Positions 7,173-12,759 of a stretch of 13,757 nt of DNA are shown piece by piece. The DNA comes from Pseudomonadota bacterium (lineage in GTDB: Bacteria; Pseudomonadota; Alphaproteobacteria; UBA8366; GCA-2717185). The position numbers were made by a program, and so were the translations under genes. The notes under the pieces are model-generated. The model searched no databases, was not told where the DNA came from, and saw only the letters and a program-made list of their open reading frames with translations. Numbering within the stretch: position 1 is the first letter of the stretch; each line of letters opens with the position of its first letter. The stretch is from the NCBI GenBank assembly GCA_027619655.1, contig JAQCHR010000036.1:1-13757 (forward strand), written 5' to 3'.

Positions 7173-7266
7173 ATTGGCATCTATTGGCTTTTATAGGCAT
7201 CCACCGGTTGCGCGCGGTTCGGAAACATTCCTAATCATTGGCTTCGGTTGGCATTTATTGGCTTTC
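7173..7266. repeat. Two three-unit arrays of a 10-bp repeat, consensus ATTGGCWTYY-like
   Basis: Array one has units at 7173 (ATTGGCATCT), 7183 (ATTGGCTTTT) and 7193 (ATAGGCATCC). Array two has units at 7237 (ATTGGCTTCG), 7247 (GTTGGCATTT) and 7257 (ATTGGCTTTC). Units follow each other at exactly ten bases, about one helical turn. The 18-mer at 7174-7191 recurs at 7248-7265 with one mismatch. Ten-base units are not coding repeats. Two inverse GCCAA copies follow at 7308-7312 and 7317-7321. Nothing in the window identifies a binding protein. Confidence 0.8.
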
Positions 7267-7329
7267 GCGCGTTTGGTTTGAATTTTCGGCTTCGGGCCTG
7301 TGAGACGGCCAATACAGCCAAAATATAGG

Positions 7330-7357
7330 AATATAATAATATGTTGACTGTGTTCAA
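7330..7357 (-). promoter_or_regulatory. Possible sigma-70 promoter, minus strand
   Basis: On the minus strand TTGAAC (7357-7352) is followed after 16 bases by TATATT (7335-7330), in the most AT-rich part of the intergenic region. It would drive the oxidoreductase gene with a leader of roughly 380 bases that includes the decamer array. On the plus strand TATAAT (7332-7337) has no matching -35 box. Confidence 0.25.
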
Positions 7358-7416
7358 GGCCGCCTGCCTAGAGGCCCGCGATCAGAGCACTGCTAAACCC
7401 GGGAGCACCGGCAGTT

Positions 7417-7448
7417 GGCGCGCACGGCGTTCGCGCCGTCCGGGCGCC
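7417..7448. terminator. GC-rich two-tier hairpin with TTCG loop
   Basis: ACGGCG (7424-7429), loop TTCG and CGCCGT (7434-7439) form a perfect six-base stem. It is enclosed by a second stem, GGCGC (7417-7421) with GCGCC (7444-7448). It lies 56-87 bases beyond the stop of the minus-strand gene at 7504 and could end or protect that transcript. No T-tract follows on either strand, so rho-independent termination is uncertain. Confidence 0.45.
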
Positions 7449-7503
7449 TGACTGAATGTTTCAGACAACAGGCTTCCGCCCCATCCCCCCGGCCAACAAC
7501 CGG

Positions 7504-7800
7504 CTAAAGGACGATGCCCAGCGCCGTTTTGAGGATGCCGAATGCGGTGTTGAACGCGTCGACCCGGAACTGATTGTCCTTGTTGGACTGCTGCGCTGCG
7601 GCGATTTTCCGGTCCATGTCCTGGATATCCGGCAAGGTCATCCGGTTCAGCCGGGCGACGAGTTCGTCCAGCGCCATCCCTTCAAGCTCAATTTCCAGCG
7701 CGGCAATGTCGTTCAGTTTGAAGGTCTTGTCGGGTTCCTTCAGCCCTTCGGCCGCCGATTTGAGCGCCGCTATCTTCGCGGTGAGTTCGTCCCGGGTCAT
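7504..7800 (-). CDS. Small helical protein, partner of the upstream lipoprotein
   Basis: A 98-residue protein of a family I do not recognise. It appears almost wholly helical: a charged N-terminal helix (about 3-20), an acidic stretch IAALEIELEGMALDELVARL (32-51), a linker around LPDIQDMDRKI, and a C-terminal amphipathic to hydrophobic helix, AFNTAFGILKTALGIVL (82-98). There is no signal peptide and no cysteine. The ATG at 7800 overlaps the upstream lipoprotein's stop as ATGA, and GGGAGGA (7812-7806) precedes it within that gene, so the start is firm and translation is coupled. The tight coupling suggests the two products act together. A soluble cytoplasmic protein paired with a lipoprotein is odd unless the hydrophobic C-terminus reaches the membrane. 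It is the last gene before a 563-bp gap. Confidence 0.82.
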   Translation of the reverse strand: MTRDELTAKIAALKSAAEGLKEPDKTFKLNDIAALEIELEGMALDELVARLNRMTLPDIQDMDRKIAAAQQSNKDNQFRVDAFNTAFGILKTALGIVL

Positions 7801-8399
7801 GTGCTTCCTCCCAATCCGCCGATCAGCTTCCTGATGTCACCAATGGTCCCTGTCACTTTGGGAAGCAGGGTGTTTACGTCGCCCAGCAGGCTGTCGACAC
7901 CCGATTTCTTCAACACGCCCTGGACAACTTTTTCGCCGGCTTTTTCCGACTGGATATAGGCGTCGAGTGCGATCTGGACATCCTTCATGCGTGCGATATA
8001 GGTCTGCAATTCGTCGTTTTTCGCCCGGATCGTCGAAATATCCCGCGCCAGTTTCGCGCGGGATTCCGCCGCCTTCGTGCTGATCGTGGCGAGGCTCTTG
8101 AACATTTCGTCAGCGATCGAATTGCGTCGTTCAACCGGCTGGCCCGGAATGGTCTCAACCACCAGATTCTTCAGTCGCGCGACGGATTCAGCTTCCCGCG
8201 CGGCGATTTCCTTTTCCGCCCTGTCCGCGATGTTCTGGGCGGCAAGGACCAGCGTCTCCGACTGCAGTGTCACGGCTTCGATCGCGGAATCGAAATAGCC
8301 GATCTGTGCCGTGGACAACTGTTTGACTTCCGGAGGTGTTGCGCATGCCATCAGCAGCAGGCCGCACAACAGGGTCAGCGTTCTATTCAGGGTCCGCAT
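7797..8399 (-). CDS. Coiled-coil lipoprotein of unknown function
   Basis: A 200-residue predicted lipoprotein. The N-terminus has a positively charged start and a hydrophobic stretch ending in the lipobox LMAC, with Cys19 as the lipid-modified residue. Ala at +2 suggests outer membrane sorting in proteobacteria. The mature part is long, charged and helical, probably coiled coil, with heptad-like runs around IADRAEKEIAAREAES and ATISTKAAESRAKLARDIST, and ends in a Gly-rich tail IGGLGGST. ATG 8399 is chosen over a longer frame to 8444 because GGGGGAGA (8413-8406) lies six bases upstream and the signal peptide then starts properly. The stop overlaps the next gene by four bases. I do not recognise the family, and the proposed role as an envelope scaffold or stress lipoprotein is only a guess. 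Confidence 0.85.
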   Translation of the reverse strand: MRTLNRTLTLLCGLLLMACATPPEVKQLSTAQIGYFDSAIEAVTLQSETLVLAAQNIADRAEKEIAAREAESVARLKNLVVETIPGQPVERRNSIADEMFKSLATISTKAAESRAKLARDISTIRAKNDELQTYIARMKDVQIALDAYIQSEKAGEKVVQGVLKKSGVDSLLGDVNTLLPKVTGTIGDIRKLIGGLGGST

Positions 8400-8427
8400 G
8401 CGATTTCTCCCCCAATGTCTTGTATAA

Positions 8428-8457
8428 AAAGTAGTCCGAATCACCGGTGACCTGCAA
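8428..8457 (-). promoter_or_regulatory. Candidate lipoprotein promoter with palindromic operator in its spacer
   Basis: On the minus strand TTGCAG (8457-8452) and TACTTT (8433-8428) lie 18 bases apart, about 30 bases before the lipoprotein start. The spacer contains a perfect 10-bp palindrome, TCACCGGTGA (8441-8450). The boxes match consensus only partly. Confidence 0.35.
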
Positions 8458-8500
8458 TTAAAACGTGTTGATTCCCGCGCGGTGACTTCATCGTGCCGTT

Positions 8501-9127
8501 TCAGAACAGCTCCAGGATCGGCGACAGCCTACGTTCCATGCGCAAGGGCTTCACGCCGTCCACGGCCGGCAGGCCGACGCGGTTGTGCCAGTAGACCGGC
8601 ATGCCGACCGCTGTCGCGCCCGGCACATCGGCGGCGGAACCGGCGACGAACAGGGGTTTCGCCGGGTCAGTGCCGAGTTTTTCCAGCACCAGAAGGTAGG
8701 GTTCGGGGCGCGGCTTGTAGAAGCCGGCCGCTTCCGCCGTCGCCACGGCGGCGAAGGGGGCATTGGCGCATTTGACCGCCTGTTCCGCCAGCGCGTTGGA
8801 GCAGTTGGTCGCGATGCCCATCGGCACGCCGAAGGTGTACAGGCTGCCGAAGACTTCCTCCGATTCCGGCCAGGGATGCAGGTCCGGCCATTGCACCAAC
8901 AGCAGCTCCGCCACGTCCCGGTGGATGCCCGCCCGGTCGGCGGCATCGCGGATGATGTCCTCGTAGGGGCGGTAGGGGCCGCATTCATAGGTCAGTTTCA
9001 GGTATTCGCCGCGCCATCGCCGCCCGGCTTCCTCCGACCCGGCGACATCGTTCCACAGGGTCCAGGAATCGAGCACGGCGGTCAGCAGGTCGAAAACGAT
9101 GGCTTCGTATTGCGCGGGTTGCGCCAT
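8501..9127 (-). CDS. HAD-superfamily hydrolase, haloacid dehalogenase-like
   Basis: A 208-residue HAD-like hydrolase of the haloacid dehalogenase type. Motif I is VFDLLTAVLDSWTLW, with Asp13 as the expected nucleophile. Position +2 is Leu rather than the second Asp of phosphatases, which argues against a phosphatase and fits the dehalogenase-like branch. Motif II is ATNCSN (106-111), motif III is Lys138 in FYKPRPEPY, and motif IV is VAGSAADVPGA (161-171). An insert consistent with a helical cap follows motif I. Real 2-haloacid dehalogenase activity cannot be assumed. The start at 9127 has GGAGAG upstream. The gene begins 29 bases after the full-length end of the DUF502 frame on the same strand, so the two are probably co-transcribed. 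No membrane segments are seen. Confidence 0.88.
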   Translation of the reverse strand: MAQPAQYEAIVFDLLTAVLDSWTLWNDVAGSEEAGRRWRGEYLKLTYECGPYRPYEDIIRDAADRAGIHRDVAELLLVQWPDLHPWPESEEVFGSLYTFGVPMGIATNCSNALAEQAVKCANAPFAAVATAEAAGFYKPRPEPYLLVLEKLGTDPAKPLFVAGSAADVPGATAVGMPVYWHNRVGLPAVDGVKPLRMERRLSPILELF

Positions 9128-9156
9128 GGCGGGTCTCTCCGGGAATATTGCGCGCG

Positions 9157-9849
9157 TCAGACGGTTTTGACCGGATCCCGCGCGCGGCTGTAGTGGATGT
9201 CGTCCGGCGAACTGGACCCGCCGGTAACGATGAAGGACATGGCCTGGTCGAAGGTCCAGTCGGTCCGGGTGATCTTGTGCATCGGCATGATCTCGATATA
9301 GCCCGATGTCGGGTTCGGCGAGGTGGGGACTTAGACGGCGGCCAGTTCCTCGCCGGTCTCGCTGTCGCGCAGCACCCGGGTCATGATGCCCACCGCCTTC
9401 ATATCGGGCGAGGGGAAATCGATCAGGACCACGCTGCGGCTGCCTTCGGGCGACGAGCCGGCGACGGAAACGAAGCGCTTGGTCGCGCGGTATACACTGT
9501 CGACGAAGGGGATGGCGCTGATGATCCGTTCGAACAGCCCGATCATGCGCTGCCCGACCACCCGTCCCGTCGCCCAGCCCAGGACGAACAGGAAGGCCAG
9601 CACGATCAGGGCGGCGGCGACCGACATCAGCACCTCGTTGACCATCAGGTCGGCAAGCGCCGGGTTCTGCGGCCGGATACCGCGCGCTAGGCCGCGGACC
9701 CAGGGTTCGCCCAGGTGGGACAGCTGGGTGAACAGGAATTCGAGGATGATCCAGGTGATGGCCAGCGGCGCGGCCGTCAGCAGGCCGATCAGGATATAAC
9801 GCCTGACCGATCGGAACGGCCCGGGCTTTTTCTCGGCTGTTTCCGCCAT
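9157..9849 (-). pseudogene. DUF502 membrane protein interrupted by an in-frame TAA
   Basis: The full frame codes for about 230 residues of a DUF502 family membrane protein. TM helices lie near 19-41 and 75-97, followed by IISAIPFVDSVYRATKRFV (109-127) and the soluble domain. An in-frame TAA (minus strand, 9333-9331) follows residue 172. The same frame continues cleanly with VPTSPNPTSGYIEIMP, the family's most conserved motif, and runs to TGA 9159-9157. Relatives have an aromatic residue at the interrupted position, so a TAC or TAT to TAA change is the simplest reading. ATG 9849 is preferred over TTG 9867 because GGAG precedes it. If translated only to TAA, a 172-residue truncated product would lack the conserved C-terminal domain. 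The family's function is unknown. Confidence 0.88.
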
Positions 9850-10039
9850 GTCCGTGCTCCGGGTCAAAAGGAAGTGTGAGGTTTTGCCAGTGTATTCGAT
9901 ACCGTCAATATGTTGCGTTGCGGTGTAATGGGCAAGGGTTCAATCCAAATCGGCCACCATCTTGCCCGGCCTGCCGCTTCACGGTAGCCTTGGCGCAGCG
10001 CGTGTCGCCGTATGTATTTGACGGAACGGGAGATATCCA

Positions 10040-10903
10040 ATGCCGGGGATTGAATTCGCAAACCTTGCCCCGAATATCGGGGCCGAAGTGCGGGGGCTGG
10101 ACCTGTCCCGGCCGGTTGCCGCCGCCGAGATGGCGGCGCTGGAGCGGGCGCTGGCGGACCGCGCTGTCCTGCTGATCCGCGGCCAGGACATCACGCCGGA
10201 ACAGCATATTGCCTTCAGCCGCCAGCTTGGCCCGCTGGAAGACCATGTGCTGAGCAATTTCTGCCTGCCGGGGCACAAGGAAATCTTCGTGGTGTCCAAC
10301 ATCATCGAGAACGGCAAGCATATCGGGGCCTTCGGCGGCTCGAAGCAGTATCACTCCGACCTTGCCTATCTGGACGAACCGAGCCTCGGCTCCGTGTTCC
10401 ATTGCCTGGAATGCCCGGAAGAAGGCGGCGAGACGTCCTTCGTCAGCATGAGCGCCGCGTATGCCGCCCTGCCGGAAGAGCGCAAGCGCTGGCTGCAGGA
10501 CAAGAAGGCGGTGTTCGACTATGTCTGGCATTACGAGCGGACCCATCGCGACCGTCCGGCGCTAACCGACGAACAGAAGGCGAAGGTGCCGCCGATCGCG
10601 CATCCGGTGGTGCGGACCCATCCGGTCAACGGCGTGCCCTCGCTGTTCCTGACCGAAATCTGGATTCGCCGCTTCGAAGGCATGGACGACGCGGAAAGCC
10701 AGAAGATCGTCGCCGACCTGCTGGCCTTCGCGACCGGGCCGGAATTCATCTATGTCCATAAATGGTCGCCCGGCGATATCCTGATCTGGGACAACCGCAA
10801 TTCGATGCACAAGGCCTGCCCGTTCGACGAAACTGGGACGCGCCGCCGGATGCACCGCACGACGGTTACCGGTACACGGCCCTATTTCGAAGCGGCCGCC
10901 TGA
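10040..10903 (+). CDS. TauD/TfdA-family Fe(II)/2-oxoglutarate dioxygenase
   Basis: A 287-residue TauD/TfdA-type dioxygenase. Such enzymes use Fe(II), oxygen and 2-oxoglutarate to hydroxylate a substrate such as taurine, a phenoxyacetate or another carboxylated or sulfonated compound. The iron ligands are visible: His105 and Asp107 in YHSDLAY, and distal His257 in NRNSMHKA. The 2-oxoglutarate-binding arginine should be within GTRRRMHR (266-273). The N-terminus has the usual GAEVRGLDLSRP (14-25). The length is typical. GGGAGA (10028-10033) precedes the ATG. It is divergent from the DUF502 gene, with 190 bases between the starts and no clear promoter recognised there. The acyl-CoA ligase gene follows 105 bases downstream on the same strand. 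I cannot tell the substrate from the sequence. Confidence 0.92.
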   Translation: MPGIEFANLAPNIGAEVRGLDLSRPVAAAEMAALERALADRAVLLIRGQDITPEQHIAFSRQLGPLEDHVLSNFCLPGHKEIFVVSNIIENGKHIGAFGGSKQYHSDLAYLDEPSLGSVFHCLECPEEGGETSFVSMSAAYAALPEERKRWLQDKKAVFDYVWHYERTHRDRPALTDEQKAKVPPIAHPVVRTHPVNGVPSLFLTEIWIRRFEGMDDAESQKIVADLLAFATGPEFIYVHKWSPGDILIWDNRNSMHKACPFDETGTRRRMHRTTVTGTRPYFEAAA

Positions 10904-11008
10904 TTGCGCCGCATAGCCGATCCGGCATCCCGGAGGGTCGCCTGCGCCGCGACGGCGGGTAACGGCGATTCGGGAGGCGCGACGCCAGGTTAGGGAGAGG
11001 GATCTGTC

Positions 11009-12628
11009 ATGCTTGGCTTGATGATGGACATGCCGCTGCTGGTGTCTTCGCTGCTGCGGCATGCGGCGGCGAACCATGCGGAGGTCGAGATCGTCTCGCG
11101 CACCGTCGAGGGACCGGTCCATCGCTATACCTATGCCGATGCGCATCGCCGCGCGCAGCGAATGGCCAATGCGCTGACCGCGCTGGGCGTGCAGCCGGGC
11201 GACCGGATCGGCACCATCGCCTGGAACGGTTACCGGCATTACGAGGTCTGGTTCGGTACCTCCGGCATGGGCGCGGTATGCCACACGATGAACCCGCGCC
11301 TGCACCCGGACCAGATCGCCTATCTGCTGAACCATGCGGAAGACCGATATGTTTTCGTCGACCTGACCTTCCTGCCGCTGATCGAACAGGCCGCGCCGCG
11401 GGCGCCCGCACTGCAGGGCGTGGTGGTGATGACCGACCGGGCGCATATGCCGGATACGACGCTGGCCAACGCGATCTGCTACGAGGAATTGCTCGACGGG
11501 CAGGGCGACGCCTTCGAGTGGCCGGTCTTCGATGAAAATACCGCGTCCTCGCTCTGCTACACGTCCGGAACCACGGGGCATCCGAAAGGCGTGCTGTATT
11601 CGCACCGGGCGACGCTGCTGCATTCCTACGCCATCGCGATGCCGTCGATGATGTGCCTGTCGGATCGCGAATCCGTCTTGCCGGTCGTGCCGATGTTCCA
11701 CGCCAATGCCTGGGGCATCCCCTATGCCGCGACCATGACCGGCGCAAAGCAGGTGATGCCCGGCCCGCTGCTGGACGGGAAGTCGCTGTGGGAGATGCTG
11801 GACGGCGAGAAGGTCACGTTCTCGGCGGGTGTGCCGACGATCTGGCACGGCTTGCTGGCCTATATGCGCGAAAACGGCAAGCGGCTGGACTCAATGCAGC
11901 GCATGGTGATCGGCGGCAGCGCGGCGCCGCGGTCGATGATCGAGGCGCTGGACCGGGAGTTCGGGATCGAGGCGCGGCATGGCTGGGGCATGACCGAGAT
12001 GTCGCCGGTCGGCGCCATCAATACGCTCAAACCCTGGATGCTCGACCTGCCGGAAGCGGAACAGCCGGATATCCTGGCGAAACAGGGCCGCCCGCCCTTC
12101 GGTGTCGAGATGATGATCGAGGGCGATGACGGCACGCCGCAGCCGCATGACGGGGTGGCGCAGGGTGAGTTGAAGGTGCGCGGGCCCTGGGTCTGCCGCG
12201 CCTATTTCAAAAACGAGGGCGCGGAAGCCCATCGCGACGGCTGGTTCGGCACCGGCGATGTCGCGACGGTCGATGCGGACGGCTACATGCAGATCGTCGA
12301 TCGCAAGAAGGACATGATCAAGTCCGGCGGCGAGTGGATCAGTTCCATCGACCTGGAGGATCTCGCCATGCGCCATCCCGACATTGCCCAGGCGGCGGTG
12401 ATCGGGATAGCCCATCCGAAATGGGACGAACGGCCGCTGCTGCTGGTCACCGCCGCACCGGGACGAAATCCACAACGGAACGAAGTGCTGCAATTCCTGG
12501 AATCGAAGGTTGCGAAATGGTGGGTGCCGGATGAGATGATCGTCGTCGATTCGTTTCCTATCGGCGGCACCGGCAAGATCCTGAAAACGGACCTGCGCGA
12601 AACCTACCGGGATTTCCGGTTCCCCTGA
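11009..12628 (+). CDS. Acyl-CoA ligase, AlkK/DmdB-like (ANL superfamily)
   Basis: A 539-residue AMP-forming acyl-CoA synthetase that activates a carboxylic acid to its CoA thioester via an acyl-adenylate. Visible motifs are the P-loop YTSGTTGHPKG (184-194), GWGMTEMSP (325-333), the hinge region GDVATVDADGYMQIVDRKKD (416-435) with IKSGGEWIS after it, and the catalytic lysine in GGTGK (Lys523). The N-terminus MLGLMMDMPLL and the AWNGYRHYE and CHTMNPRL stretches resemble the AlkK medium-chain group and the DmdB 3-methylmercaptopropionate-CoA ligases. The exact substrate is not settled. A purine-rich AGGGAGAGGG (10993-11002) lies upstream. It follows the dioxygenase gene on the same strand, so a shared catabolic role is possible but unproven. 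It is followed by a likely terminator. Confidence 0.93.
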   Translation: MLGLMMDMPLLVSSLLRHAAANHAEVEIVSRTVEGPVHRYTYADAHRRAQRMANALTALGVQPGDRIGTIAWNGYRHYEVWFGTSGMGAVCHTMNPRLHPDQIAYLLNHAEDRYVFVDLTFLPLIEQAAPRAPALQGVVVMTDRAHMPDTTLANAICYEELLDGQGDAFEWPVFDENTASSLCYTSGTTGHPKGVLYSHRATLLHSYAIAMPSMMCLSDRESVLPVVPMFHANAWGIPYAATMTGAKQVMPGPLLDGKSLWEMLDGEKVTFSAGVPTIWHGLLAYMRENGKRLDSMQRMVIGGSAAPRSMIEALDREFGIEARHGWGMTEMSPVGAINTLKPWMLDLPEAEQPDILAKQGRPPFGVEMMIEGDDGTPQPHDGVAQGELKVRGPWVCRAYFKNEGAEAHRDGWFGTGDVATVDADGYMQIVDRKKDMIKSGGEWISSIDLEDLAMRHPDIAQAAVIGIAHPKWDERPLLLVTAAPGRNPQRNEVLQFLESKVAKWWVPDEMIVVDSFPIGGTGKILKTDLRETYRDFRFP

Positions 12629-12668
12629 GCACGGCGGTCGAAATACGGAAAACCAGGGATTGCGGCGC

Positions 12669-12711
12669 GCCCTTGTATAAATAATTCCTTGAAGGGCACT
12701 TTTATTTGCTT
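12669..12711 (+). terminator. Probable intrinsic terminator after the acyl-CoA ligase
   Basis: GCCCTT (12669-12674) and AAGGGC (12692-12697) form a stem around a 17-base AT-rich loop, followed by ACTTTTATTTGCTTT. It lies about 40 bases past the stop. The loop is long, so the efficiency is uncertain. Confidence 0.5.
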
Positions 12712-12716
12712 TCTTC

Positions 12717-12733
12717 GTTAATAGGTTATTAAC
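12717..12733. promoter_or_regulatory. AT-rich inverted repeat upstream of the exoprotein gene
   Basis: GTTAATA (12717-12723) and TATTAAC (12727-12733) are perfect inverted arms around GGT, 27 bases before the ATG of the FecR-domain gene. The site suits an operator or a short hairpin in the leader. No clear -35/-10 pair was found. Confidence 0.45.
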
Positions 12734-12759
12734 TGGCAAGTAGCAGGCGGCACCGGACC

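Larger units (their letters stand above)
6941..7503. other. 563-bp intergenic region rich in repeats and hairpins
   Basis: No convincing gene lies here. A 36-codon frame at 7341-7451 starts after a poor AGGAA and ends inside a strong hairpin, so I do not call it. The region holds alternative hairpins (7014-7040), an 11-bp direct repeat (6999-7009 and 7057-7067), a decamer array (7173-7266), an AT-rich stretch (7320-7341) and a GC-rich hairpin (7417-7448). It would contain the promoter and long leader of the oxidoreductase gene and the 3' end of the lipoprotein pair, both on the minus strand. Confidence 0.6.

Noticed and set aside
7173..7190. TTGGCAT...TTGGC as a sigma-54 promoter
   Set aside because: The spacing between the GG and GC elements is one to two bases short of the sigma-54 requirement, and the same unit simply repeats every ten bases.
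7341..7451. A 36-codon open frame starting after an AT-rich stretch
   Set aside because: Its ribosome binding site is weak, its C-terminal Arg-rich part is just the translation of the GC hairpin, and it resembles nothing known.
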